DNA of 64,000 nucleotides from Planococcus shenhongbingii. GTDB taxonomy: Bacteria; Bacillota; Bacilli; Bacillales_A; Planococcaceae. Where the stretch lies: contig NZ_CP129235.1 of NCBI RefSeq assembly GCF_030413635.1, positions 3,348,001-3,412,000 on the forward strand. The letters run 5' to 3'. The translations under genes were made by a program, and so were the position numbers. The notes beneath the pieces are model-generated. The model did no database searches and was not told the DNA's origin. It was given only the letters and a program-made list of their open reading frames with translations. This document shows, in pieces, positions 8,207 to 15,870 of the stretch; positions within the stretch are counted from its first letter, which is position 1, and the number at the start of each line of letters is the position of its first letter.

Positions 8207-8809
8207 TTATAGGTTATCGTACCAAGCTTTTGCCGCTTCTACTTCCGGCATCGTCAATTGGTGTCCATAACTTTCCCAATGCAATTTCACATTTGCACCA
8301 GCGTTCTTTAACAATTGTTCCAAATCAGTCGACTCTTCTGCAGGACAAATAGGATCGTTGGTTCCCGCTGCGATAAAGACGCCCACACCTGATAAATCAG
8401 GCAATGCCGTTTCGCGGTTCGGCACCATCGGATGGTGTAAAATGGCTCCTTTTAAAGCATCTGCGTCAGTAAATAATAAATTGGCCGCTATGTTTGCTCC
8501 GTTCGAATAACCGATAGCAATTACATTGCTGCGATCAAAACCATGTTCTTTTGCTGCCTTATTTACGAAGTCATTGAGCTCCTCTGTACGGACTTTCAAA
8601 TCTTCCATATCGAAGACACCTTCTGATAAGCGCTTGAAAAAACGGGGCATGCCATTTTCAGAAACATTCCCCCGGACACTCAGTACAGAAGCTTCGGGAT
8701 CAATATGTGCAGCAATCGGCAACAAATCGTTTTCATTGCCCCCTGTCCCATGCAATACAAGAAAAGTAGGTTTAGCTGGATTTGAACCTGGTTGGAAAAT
8801 ATGTTTCAT
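8207..8809 (-). CDS. MhqD-like alpha/beta hydrolase (phospholipase/carboxylesterase family)
   Basis: A 200-residue serine hydrolase with the triad S102 (GYSNG), D152 (GTNDP) and H183 (YGHQLT), plus an oxyanion-type HGTGGNENDLLP near the start. It matches B. subtilis MhqD, a hydrolase of the methylhydroquinone/catechol resistance regulon; the true substrate is not established. A near-perfect MhqR-type palindrome lies 67 bases upstream (8877-8896), which supports the assignment independently. The ATG has AGGAGG nine bases upstream. No mhqE/mhqO dioxygenase or mhqR neighbour is present, unlike in B. subtilis. Confidence 0.85.
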   Translation of the reverse strand: MKHIFQPGSNPAKPTFLVLHGTGGNENDLLPIAAHIDPEASVLSVRGNVSENGMPRFFKRLSEGVFDMEDLKVRTEELNDFVNKAAKEHGFDRSNVIAIGYSNGANIAANLLFTDADALKGAILHHPMVPNRETALPDLSGVGVFIAAGTNDPICPAEESTDLEQLLKNAGANVKLHWESYGHQLTMPEVEAAKAWYDNL

Positions 8810-8876
8810 TACAAAATACCTCCTAATGGTGAGTTTGCCTATTTGGTTAGTTTCCCTCTTTACAGATAAGTAAAAC

Positions 8877-8896
8877 TTATCTCGAATTCAAGATAA
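8877..8896. promoter_or_regulatory. MhqR-type operator
   Basis: TTATCTCGAATTCAAGATAA is an almost perfect 20-bp palindrome. It fits the ATCTCGAATTCGAGAT-type site bound by the MarR-type repressor MhqR in B. subtilis (from memory). It lies in the promoter region of the MhqD-like gene. Confidence 0.65.
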
Positions 8897-8988
8897 CAAT
8901 AACATAGAAGTGATTGAATTCCAATCGTAACCCTCTGGGACCTTCACCGTTATTCTTCAAGAAGCTCCATTAAATGCGCAAGCTTAAA

Positions 8989-9102
8989 TAAGTTGAACTA
9001 AAGAATCATCCATTACTATACTGCTTCGGAGTAAGGCAAAGACGTGTGCTCATCGCAAAGCTGCCGACCAAAGTATCCAGCTGTAATTATTAGTTCAACT
9101 TA
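8989..9102. repeat. 13-bp inverted repeat enclosing 88 bases
   Basis: TAAGTTGAACTAA (8989-9001) and its perfect reverse complement (9090-9102) bracket an 88-base insert without an ORF. It lies in the 385-base gap between hslO and the hydrolase. The role is unknown: it could be the ends of a tiny mobile relic or the stem of an RNA. Confidence 0.4.
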
Positions 9103-9154
9103 TATAGCGCACTCGTTCTGGCTTTTCTCTAAATAAAAGATGGCTATCATATAA

Positions 9155-9192
9155 AAACCACCCACTGAAAAATCAGCGGACGGTTTAAAGTA
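9155..9192 (-). terminator. Terminator of hslO (strand-specific)
   Basis: A 14-bp stem (9155-9168 with 9173-9186) that pairs fully only as minus-strand RNA, through G-U pairs, and ends in a U-rich tail. Confidence 0.75.
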
Positions 9193-9194
9193 AT

Positions 9195-10073
9195 TTATTT
9201 AGCTGTTTCAAGCATGTCTTCTAAATTTTCTTTTGTAAAAAGATAATTTTCATTACAGAAATGGCATTGCGCTTCAGCTTGGCCATCAGTTACGATCATG
9301 TCTTTGATTTCTTCTGTTCCAAGGCTAATGATTGCACTATGGATTCGCTCTCTTGAACACTGGCATTGGAATTGAACCGGCATAGTGTCCAGCACTTTGA
9401 CATGCCCGCTTCCCAGTACTTCATCAAGAATTTCCTCCGGCGTCATGCCTTGTCGAACCATATTCGATATCGTCGGGATTTCCAATAACCGTTGTTCAAT
9501 TTGAGTAATGACTTCTTCGCCCGTACCCGGCAATACTTGAATGATAAATCCGCCAGATGCCTGAATAGTGTTATCCGGATTGACAATCACACCGACACCG
9601 ACAGACGACGGTATTTGTTCAGAAGTTACAATGTAGTGAGTAAAATCTTCACCAAGTTCACCCGATACGATTGGTACTTGTCCAACAAACGGCTGCATTA
9701 AACCGATGTCTTTGGAAACCGAGAGAGTTCCGTCGGTTCCGACCGCTCTTCTGACATCCAATTTTCCTTGGGGGTTTAAATCGAAATGAGTTTGGGGATT
9801 TGAAACATATCCTCTTACTTCACCTTTAGCATTAGCATCCACTAAAATTGTTCCCAGCGGACCGCCGCCGTTGATTTTGATGGTCAGTTTCTCTTCGCCT
9901 TTCATCATGGCACCCAGCATGACACTTGCTGTCATGGAACGGCCCAAAGCTGCTGAAGCAGTCGGCCATGTGTAATGTCGGCGCTGTGCTTCTCCTACTG
10001 TTTCAGTTGTCCGGGTGGCATAAGCGCGCACTTGTCCATCGTAAGCCAAAGCTTTCACTAAATAATCGTTCAT
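9195..10073 (-). CDS. hslO: Redox-regulated molecular chaperone Hsp33
   Basis: A 292-residue cytosolic holdase chaperone that is switched on by oxidative unfolding. The zinc-binding redox switch is complete: C237-Q-C239 and C270-H-F-C273. The N-terminal domain has the family blocks [18 protein letters not shown] and [24 protein letters not shown]. Length is normal. The ribosome site before ATG 10073 is weak (GAAAATAG). Its neighbour upstream is a DUF896 gene 147 bases away, with a full copy of the dispersed repeat in between. No specific regulatory site was recognised. Confidence 0.95.
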   Translation of the reverse strand: MNDYLVKALAYDGQVRAYATRTTETVGEAQRRHYTWPTASAALGRSMTASVMLGAMMKGEEKLTIKINGGGPLGTILVDANAKGEVRGYVSNPQTHFDLNPQGKLDVRRAVGTDGTLSVSKDIGLMQPFVGQVPIVSGELGEDFTHYIVTSEQIPSSVGVGVIVNPDNTIQASGGFIIQVLPGTGEEVITQIEQRLLEIPTISNMVRQGMTPEEILDEVLGSGHVKVLDTMPVQFQCQCSRERIHSAIISLGTEEIKDMIVTDGQAEAQCHFCNENYLFTKENLEDMLETAK

Positions 10074-10110
10074 CTATTTTCACGTTCTTTCTATAATAGT
10101 TTATGCGACA

Positions 10111-10226
10111 TTAACGGGCAGTATGGTCCCCTGCTTTTCAAGCGGGAACCCACTGACCGTAAATGTCCGATTGGTTCAACTAACAATCAGTGGAGAGAAC
10201 CCCACTGAGTGAAGTTTCACTTATTG
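10111..10226 (+). repeat. Dispersed intergenic repeat, full copy (A)
   Basis: A 116-bp element containing two hairpins: CCCCTGCTTTTCAAGCGGG, and CAATCAGTGG paired with CCACTGAGTG. Between them lies ACTGACCGTAAATGTCCGAT. It aligns along its whole length with the reverse complement of 50959-51079. Its end runs into the stop codon of the DUF896 gene (10221-10223). Confidence 0.7.
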
Positions 10227-10445
10227 TTTCCGCATTTCTTTTTCGTTTTTTACTTTGTCCGGTGTAACGTCGTTTCCTAAAGGATCGAGCACTTTAAGGC
10301 TCGTCACTGTATTCTCGATTTGTCCACGGATTTCCCGCAGATAGTCTTCCCGCAATACTTGCTGCTCTACTTTTTCAGCTGGCGTCAATCCAGCTTCTCG
10401 AGCTTTCTTTGCTAATTCATTAATGCGTGTAATGCTGGCAATCAT
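10221..10445 (-). CDS. DUF896 family small protein (YnzC/YmzC-like)
   Basis: A 74-residue protein, MIASITRINELAKKAREAGLTPAEKVEQQVLREDYLREIRGQIENTV, with the leucine- and charge-rich helical hairpin typical of DUF896 (B. subtilis YnzC and YmzC). The function is unknown. The start at 10445 is preceded by GGGTGGGG and begins at the family's conserved N-terminus; an upstream in-frame start would overlap the rrf2 gene. It lies 26 bases after the rrf2 stop, so the two are probably co-transcribed. Its last codons overlap the dispersed repeat. Confidence 0.85.
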   Translation of the reverse strand: MIASITRINELAKKAREAGLTPAEKVEQQVLREDYLREIRGQIENTVTSLKVLDPLGNDVTPDKVKNEKEMRKQ

Positions 10446-10471
10446 TGTCCCCACCCTTTCGTTTCTCTTTG

Positions 10472-10954
10472 TTAGGCAACCATCTTTTTCTGTATCCACT
10501 GTTGGAGCGTTTCTGTCTTCATTAGGAAACGCTGTTGCTTCATTTTTTCCGCTAAAGTGGCTATTGTTTCCCGTTTCATGACCGACTTCCAGGCATTTTC
10601 AGCTTCATCCATCAAGTCGGACAGCAGACAGCAAGCATCTTCTTGCTCCAGCTCCAGCATGTCCCCTAAAATTCCACTTGGCGAATAAAGCGACTGCCGC
10701 CCTTCAATCGCCAGATATATATCATAAACACAAATTTCTTCCGGTTTTTTCTTTAATTTAAAGCCGCCTTTTACTCCAGGCACGGATGCAATCAAATCCG
10801 CATTCACTAATTTTCTTAATAGCTTCTGAAAATAAGTAGGGGATGCATTTAATTGCTGGCTGATTGCTTCACCCGGCAATACCGCTTTATCGGGCAGCAT
10901 ATTTAATAGCAATATGGCATAAACCGATTGTTCGACACCTGTCTTCATGTGCAT
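10472..10954 (-). CDS. Rrf2-family transcriptional regulator
   Basis: A 160-residue winged-helix regulator with the Rrf2 pattern: MKTGVEQSVYAILLLNMLPD, LPGEAISQQLNASPTYFQKLLRKLVNADLIASVPGVKGGFKL, and YDIYLAIEG. The three spaced cysteines of Fe-S members such as IscR or NsrR are missing; only a CC pair (DACCLLSD) is present, so it is probably a non-cluster member like YwnA/YwgB. The ATG at 10954 is chosen because GAGGTG lies six bases upstream; a GTG at 10963 overlaps that site. An 8+8-bp palindrome (10981-10999) in its promoter suggests autoregulation. Confidence 0.8.
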   Translation of the reverse strand: MHMKTGVEQSVYAILLLNMLPDKAVLPGEAISQQLNASPTYFQKLLRKLVNADLIASVPGVKGGFKLKKKPEEICVYDIYLAIEGRQSLYSPSGILGDMLELEQEDACCLLSDLMDEAENAWKSVMKRETIATLAEKMKQQRFLMKTETLQQWIQKKMVA

Positions 10955-10980
10955 GGAGTTCACCTCAATCCATTCCTAAC

Positions 10981-10999
10981 GCGGATAACATTTATCCGC
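10981..10999. promoter_or_regulatory. Candidate Rrf2 operator
   Basis: GCGGATAA-CAT-TTATCCGC, a perfect 8-bp inverted repeat with a 3-bp centre, 27 bases upstream of the rrf2 start codon. Confidence 0.5.
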
Positions 11000-11049
11000 A
11001 TTGTCATATAATAAGTGGTGGAAGAAAGAAAGTAAAGAATTTTAACTCC

Positions 11050-11087
11050 ACGAAAAAAACCATCCGCAGTAAATCGACGGATGGTTT
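11050..11087 (-). terminator. Terminator of the importer/ggt/chromate operon
   Basis: Ten-bp stem (11057-11066 with 11078-11087) followed on the minus strand by seven T, right after the last chromate-transporter gene. Confidence 0.8.
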
Positions 11088-11094
11088 TGGTTAG

Positions 11095-11628
11095 TTATAG
11101 AAACGCCGAGATGCCACCATAGGCAAGCGCAAGCAAAATAACGAATGCCGGATGGATTTTTTTTATTTCAAGCATCCAGTAACTAACAACAATCAGGATA
11201 ATTGTCTGCACACTGCCGGAAGTATCAATGGAAGTCATGAAAAACTGAAGAGTCATGGCCCCGAGCAGCACCGCAATCACAGGACGGATCAGCTTGGTGA
11301 TGTTTTTTACTTTAGGTGAGTCTTTGTATTTCAATAGCGTCACCATCATAAGGATCATCAAAATAAGGGAAGGGGCGACAGAGGCAAATAGCGCTATGGC
11401 GGAACCAAGAATCCCGCCTTCCATATAACCGATATAGCCCGCCATTTTTGTCGCAATAGGTCCAGGAAGGGCGTTCCCGAGCGCCAGCACTTCCCCGAAT
11501 TCCTGAGTCGTCATCCAGCCATACCGGTCAACCACTTCTTTTTCAACAAGCGGAATCGAAGCCGGCCCTCCGCCGTAGCCTAATATGCCGGGAATGAAAA
11601 ATGCCAGAAAAATGTACCAGTAAATCAC
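11095..11628 (-). CDS. Chromate transporter, short-chain CHR protein (second of pair)
   Basis: A 177-residue membrane protein with about six hydrophobic segments. CHR-family marks are FFIPGILGYGGGPASIPLVE and LALGNALPGPIATKMAGYIGYMEGG. Short-chain CHR proteins work in pairs, each about half of a long ChrA. It resembles B. subtilis YwrA/YwrB. It starts with GTG, overlapping the stop of the partner as GTGA (11625-11628), which implies translational coupling. Actual chromate transport is known only for some family members; another oxyanion is possible. Confidence 0.85.
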   Translation of the reverse strand: MIYWYIFLAFFIPGILGYGGGPASIPLVEKEVVDRYGWMTTQEFGEVLALGNALPGPIATKMAGYIGYMEGGILGSAIALFASVAPSLILMILMMVTLLKYKDSPKVKNITKLIRPVIAVLLGAMTLQFFMTSIDTSGSVQTIILIVVSYWMLEIKKIHPAFVILLALAYGGISAFL

Positions 11629-12206
11629 GCTGTCCCTCCCCCTTTCTTAAACGACAGTAAGGAAATTAAAAGGATTCCAACGATTAAAATCACCGGATGA
11701 AGGTTCAATCCCTCCATTAATATAGCGGCTATCACTGTAAAAAGAATGCCCCGTGGCCAACCCAGCGACTGTCCTGATTTTTTCAGGAAATCCCAAGTCA
11801 TGACACCAAGCATTACCCCGACCACCGGCACAACTGCCGCTGACATGCTATTGACCCACTCGACTCCCTTGAATTGCTGCAAAGTTCCGAGCAACAGAAT
11901 CATCAGCAGGACGGTAGGAACCACCACTGCCACTAATGCGACAATACTGCCAATAACGCCATTCACCCGATACCCGATATAACCGGCCATTTTAGTGGCG
12001 ATGGGTCCGGGCATTGTATTGCCAAGCGCCAATGTATCCCCGAATTCATCTTCTGTCATCCACTTATATTTCTTCACAGCCTCTGCATGAAAGAGCGGAA
12101 TTGCTGACGGACCTCCTCCAAATCCTAAAATGCCGACACGGAAAAAGGCGGCAAAAATATCGGCATTTGCCTTTAAGCTGGAGGTTTTGGTCGTCTTATT
12201 CCGCAT
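11625..12206 (-). CDS. Chromate transporter, short-chain CHR protein (first of pair)
   Basis: A 193-residue partner of the preceding entry, with the same CHR signature (FFRVGILGFGGGPSAIPLF and LALGNTMPGPIATKMAGYIGYRVNG) and about six membrane spans. The start at 12206 lies 11 bases past the ggt stop; an upstream in-frame start would lie inside ggt. No good Shine-Dalgarno is visible (only GGATAG), so translation may depend on coupling to ggt. The ywrD-ywrA-ywrB neighbourhood of B. subtilis has the same gene types. Confidence 0.85.
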   Translation of the reverse strand: MRNKTTKTSSLKANADIFAAFFRVGILGFGGGPSAIPLFHAEAVKKYKWMTEDEFGDTLALGNTMPGPIATKMAGYIGYRVNGVIGSIVALVAVVVPTVLLMILLLGTLQQFKGVEWVNSMSAAVVPVVGVMLGVMTWDFLKKSGQSLGWPRGILFTVIAAILMEGLNLHPVILIVGILLISLLSFKKGGGTA

Positions 12207-12217
12207 TTTTCTATCCG

Positions 12218-13822
12218 TTACCACACTGCGACCGATCCATCCGTACGGGATTCTGTGCCGCCCGACAATACACCCGTCTCTGGATTGCGCCAAATAATCT
12301 GGCCGCGGCCAAAAGCGCCGCCATCAGTAGCAATTTGAATAGCGTGCCCTTTGCGCGCCAAAGCTTGTGCCAAATAATTTGGGAAGTTCGGTTCCACTAA
12401 TATCGTTTTGCCTTCCATCCATTGCCACCTTGGCATATCAAGCGCCGCTTGTGGATTCAATAAATAATCTACAGTATTGGCAACAACTTGGAAATGCCCT
12501 TGCGGCTGCATATAGCCTCCCATGACTCCGAACGGCCCGACTGCTTTGCCGTCTTTTGTCATGAAACCCGGAATAATGGTATGGTAAGTCCGTTTTCCTC
12601 CATTCAATACATTGGGATGCTGTTCTTCCAATGAAAAATCAGCCCCGCGGTTTTGAAGTGCAATTCCAGTCCCGGGAATAACAATGCCGGATCCAAATCC
12701 CATATAATTGCTTTGAATATAGGAAACCATATTTCCTTCTTCATCAGCAGTAGCTAAATAAACCGTACCGCCTTTCGGCAATTCATAGGGAACCGGCTGA
12801 GAAGCGGCATCTCCAATAACTGAAGCCCGCTGCTTTGCATAATTATCAGAGAGGAGGTGTTCCACACTTACCGGCATGGCTTCCGGTTCGGTAATGAATG
12901 CTTTGCCATCTGTAAAAGCAAGCTTCATCGCTTCAATCTGTTCGTGATAGGTTTCTGCCGATTGCCATTTCGGTTCGCTTAAATTCTTGAAAATATTCAA
13001 TGCCATAAGTGCTACCATTCCTTGGCCATTCGGCGGGATTTCCCATACCTCGTAGCCGCGGTAATTGGTTGAAACTGGTTCCACCCATTCCGGTTTAAAG
13101 GCAGCAAGATCTTCTTTCGCCAAAAAACCATTGTGCTTTTTCATAAATTCGCTGATTTTATCAGCAAGCGTGCCTTCGTAGAATGACCGCGCTTCTGTTT
13201 CAGCAATTTCCTTTAATGTCGAGGCGTGTCCGGGTGATGACCACATTTCACCGATTTCCGGCGCTTTGCCGTTCGGCGCAAAAGTATCGAACCATGCTTG
13301 ATACTCTTCTGTAGTAAAGGAGGTTTTGAATTTGTCATAGGCAAGTTTCCAGTACTTCCCCAGAATCGGCGTAAGCGGATAACCTTCTTCCGCATATCGG
13401 ATTGCCGGTTTTAAAGCTTCGGAAAGAGGCAGCTTTCCAAATTTTCGGGACAGCTCGGCCCATGCAGCCGGCACTCCTGGAACCGTAACCGGCACAACGC
13501 CATGAACTGGCATTTTATCATGCCCGCGTTCTTTCACCGCCTCCACTGAAATGCTTGCAGGAGCAGGACCGGAACTGTTCAGCCCATGCAGTTTATCTTT
13601 TACCCAGACAAGCGCGAAAGCATCTCCTCCAATGCCGTTCGAAGTCGGCTCCACAACTGTCAAAGCGGCGGCTGTCGCTATAGCGGCATCAATCGCATTG
13701 CCCCCTTTTTGCATGACTTCAATTCCCGCCTGTGCTGCTAAAGGCTGCGATGTCGCCACCATGCCTTTTCTTGAAAATGCTGTATGTCGTTTGGCGTCAA
13801 ACGGATGCTGTAAATAGTCCAT
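12218..13822 (-). CDS. Gamma-glutamyltranspeptidase (YwrD-like)
   Basis: A 534-residue Ntn-hydrolase proenzyme that cleaves gamma-glutamyl bonds, as in glutathione, and transfers or hydrolyses the glutamyl group. It should self-cleave before T353 (PKGGTVYLATADEEGNMVS); the following SNYMGFGSGIVIPGTGIALQNRG is the conserved small-subunit start. The large subunit has KGGNAIDAAIATAAAL and EPTSNGIGGDAF. No signal peptide is seen, as in YwrD, so it probably acts in the cytosol, unlike secreted GGTs. AGGAGG-like GGAGGAA precedes the ATG. It sits 42 bases downstream of a five-gene peptide importer and directly before the CHR pair, which suggests that it processes imported gamma-glutamyl peptides. 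Confidence 0.9.
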   Translation of the reverse strand: MDYLQHPFDAKRHTAFSRKGMVATSQPLAAQAGIEVMQKGGNAIDAAIATAAALTVVEPTSNGIGGDAFALVWVKDKLHGLNSSGPAPASISVEAVKERGHDKMPVHGVVPVTVPGVPAAWAELSRKFGKLPLSEALKPAIRYAEEGYPLTPILGKYWKLAYDKFKTSFTTEEYQAWFDTFAPNGKAPEIGEMWSSPGHASTLKEIAETEARSFYEGTLADKISEFMKKHNGFLAKEDLAAFKPEWVEPVSTNYRGYEVWEIPPNGQGMVALMALNIFKNLSEPKWQSAETYHEQIEAMKLAFTDGKAFITEPEAMPVSVEHLLSDNYAKQRASVIGDAASQPVPYELPKGGTVYLATADEEGNMVSYIQSNYMGFGSGIVIPGTGIALQNRGADFSLEEQHPNVLNGGKRTYHTIIPGFMTKDGKAVGPFGVMGGYMQPQGHFQVVANTVDYLLNPQAALDMPRWQWMEGKTILVEPNFPNYLAQALARKGHAIQIATDGGAFGRGQIIWRNPETGVLSGGTESRTDGSVAVW

Positions 13823-13864
13823 TGAAATTCCTCCAGTTTCAAAATAAGAGCCGACTGCAGGGAA

Positions 13865-14884
13865 TTATCCCAGCACCCGGCTCAATGATTCGCCTGCAAA
13901 ATGGCATGCCGCAAAATGATCTTTTTCGTGTTCGATAAACGCCGGCTTGTCGACGCTGCAAATTTCCTGCGCCATTGGACAGCGTGTATGGAATACACAT
14001 CCACTAGGCGGGTTCGACGGATTCGGCATATCGCCGACTAGTCGAATCCGCTCTCTTTTCACATTCATTGTTGGTCTTGGAATAGCCGATAATAATGCTC
14101 TTGTATATGGATGGAGCGGATGATTAAAAATTCTCGTTACATCGCTCATTTCCACTGTATGCCCCAAATACATCACCAGGACCCGGTCGCAGAAATAACG
14201 GACAACGCCTAAGTCATGCGAAATGAACAGATAAGATAAATGATACTTTTCCTGTAAAGTTTTTAGCAGTTTTAAGACTTGGGCTTGAACGGAAACATCC
14301 AGAGCGGAAACCGCTTCATCGCAAATGATAAATGAAGGATGAAGCGCAATCGCTCTCGCAATTCCGATGCGCTGGCGCTGGCCGCCGCTGAACTCGTGGG
14401 GATAGCGGTCATAATGTTCTTCTTTCAATCCTACTTCTTTCAGTAAATCCAGCACGGCCTCTTTTCGTTCCTGCGCCGGCATTTTCGTATGCATCCGGAA
14501 TACTTCATCCAATGCATTCCCTATTCGCTGCCGGGGATTTAAAGAAGCATAAGGATCCTGAAAAATCATCTGCATTTCTTTTACGAACTTCTTCTTCTCT
14601 TTTCGCTTTAAATCTTGAATCTCCTGCTCATTAAACTTTATTTTACCTTCTGTCAGTTCTTCAAGTCCAAGAATCGTGCGGCCGAGCGTGGATTTTCCAC
14701 ACCCGGATTCTCCGACAATTCCAAGGCTTTCACCTTTATACAGTTTCAAAGATACCGATTCAACAGCTTTAACATTTCCTTGTACTCTCTTTAAGATGCC
14801 GCCTTTAATCGGGAAGTATTTTTTAACGCCGTTTAATTCCAGAAGTATTTCAGGCTTCGATGGTGACTCTTCCATTGTTCTCAT
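13865..14884 (-). CDS. Oligopeptide/dipeptide ABC transporter ATPase (DppF/OppF type)
   Basis: A 339-residue cytosolic ATPase. Walker A GESGCGKSTLGR, signature HEFSGGQRQRIGIARA, Walker B FIICDEAVSALDVSVQ and the H-loop SHDLGVV are intact. The C-terminal oligopeptide-type extension carries the CVFHTRCPMAQEIC cysteine motif that binds an Fe-S cluster in DppF-like proteins. The 35-base overlap with the upstream ATPase gene shows coupling; GGAGG lies ten bases before the ATG. It powers the importer encoded upstream. Confidence 0.9.
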   Translation of the reverse strand: MRTMEESPSKPEILLELNGVKKYFPIKGGILKRVQGNVKAVESVSLKLYKGESLGIVGESGCGKSTLGRTILGLEELTEGKIKFNEQEIQDLKRKEKKKFVKEMQMIFQDPYASLNPRQRIGNALDEVFRMHTKMPAQERKEAVLDLLKEVGLKEEHYDRYPHEFSGGQRQRIGIARAIALHPSFIICDEAVSALDVSVQAQVLKLLKTLQEKYHLSYLFISHDLGVVRYFCDRVLVMYLGHTVEMSDVTRIFNHPLHPYTRALLSAIPRPTMNVKRERIRLVGDMPNPSNPPSGCVFHTRCPMAQEICSVDKPAFIEHEKDHFAACHFAGESLSRVLG

Positions 14885-15863
14885 CTTTCTCGGCCTCCTT
14901 TTCGTTCAGCCAGCAAGTTGCAGAATGGCCTCTGGACACCTGGAATTCAGGAGGCGCTATTACTTTGCACTTATCCATTGCAAATTTGCAGCGCGGATGG
15001 AAACGGCATCCTGGAATATGTTCATTTAACCCTGGCATATTACCCGGTATCGGTTCAAGCTCAAACTCCGGATCGTCGACGTTCGGCACTGAATTTAATA
15101 ATCCGATCGTATAAGGATGGCTTGGGTTATTAAAAATCTGTTCCACTGGGCCTTCTTCTATCTTTTGTCCGGCGTACATGACCATCACCCGGTCCGCTAC
15201 TTCTGCTACAACGCCCATGTCATGCGTAATCAATAAGACGCCCATATTCATTTTTTCTTTCAAGTCATTGATCAAATCGAGAATTTGTGCCTGGATGGTT
15301 ACATCAAGCGCCGTTGTCGGCTCATCTGCAATCAATAAGCTCGGATGGCAAGCAAGGGCCATTGCAATCATAACCCGCTGCCGCATCCCGCCGCTCAATT
15401 CATGCGGATATTGGTTTAAGCGTTTCGCCGGATTCGGAATCCCGACTTGGTTGAGCAGTTCCACACTTTGTATGGTCGCTTCGGATTTCGATAATTTATG
15501 ATGGAGCATTAATGGCTCCCGCAATTGGTAGCCGATCGTCAATACCGGATTGAGGGCGGTCATCGGTTCCTGGAAAATCATGGACATCTGATTGCCTCGG
15601 AGCTTCCGCAATTGTTCCTGCGAAAGATTCTGGAGAGGTTCGCTGTTCAGCAAAATCTCTCCGCTTTCAATCGAGCCGTTTGAAGGCAACAACCCCATCA
15701 CAGACAATGACGTAATACTTTTCCCGCAGCCCGACTCACCTACGATGCAAAGTGTTTCCCCTTTTTCTACATGAAAAGAAATTCCTTTGACCGCCTGTAC
15801 TGTGCCATCATTTGTACGAAACGAGGTGACTAAATTTTTCACTTCAAGCAATGTCTGTGTCAT
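14850..15863 (-). CDS. Oligopeptide/dipeptide ABC transporter ATPase (DppD/OppD type)
   Basis: A 337-residue ATPase, the partner of the DppF-type subunit. It has Walker A GESGCGKSITSLS, signature HELSGGMRQRVMIAMAL, Walker B LLIADEPTTALDVTIQ, H-loop THDMGVV and the C-terminal CRFHPRCKFAMDKC cluster motif. The start at 15863 (MTQTLLEVKNL) has AGGGAG six bases upstream; an earlier in-frame ATG would overlap the binding-protein gene. It lies seven bases past that gene's stop, so it is in the same operon. Confidence 0.9.
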   Translation of the reverse strand: MTQTLLEVKNLVTSFRTNDGTVQAVKGISFHVEKGETLCIVGESGCGKSITSLSVMGLLPSNGSIESGEILLNSEPLQNLSQEQLRKLRGNQMSMIFQEPMTALNPVLTIGYQLREPLMLHHKLSKSEATIQSVELLNQVGIPNPAKRLNQYPHELSGGMRQRVMIAMALACHPSLLIADEPTTALDVTIQAQILDLINDLKEKMNMGVLLITHDMGVVAEVADRVMVMYAGQKIEEGPVEQIFNNPSHPYTIGLLNSVPNVDDPEFELEPIPGNMPGLNEHIPGCRFHPRCKFAMDKCKVIAPPEFQVSRGHSATCWLNEKEAEKDENNGRVTIEA

Positions 15864-15870
15864 ATTCTCC

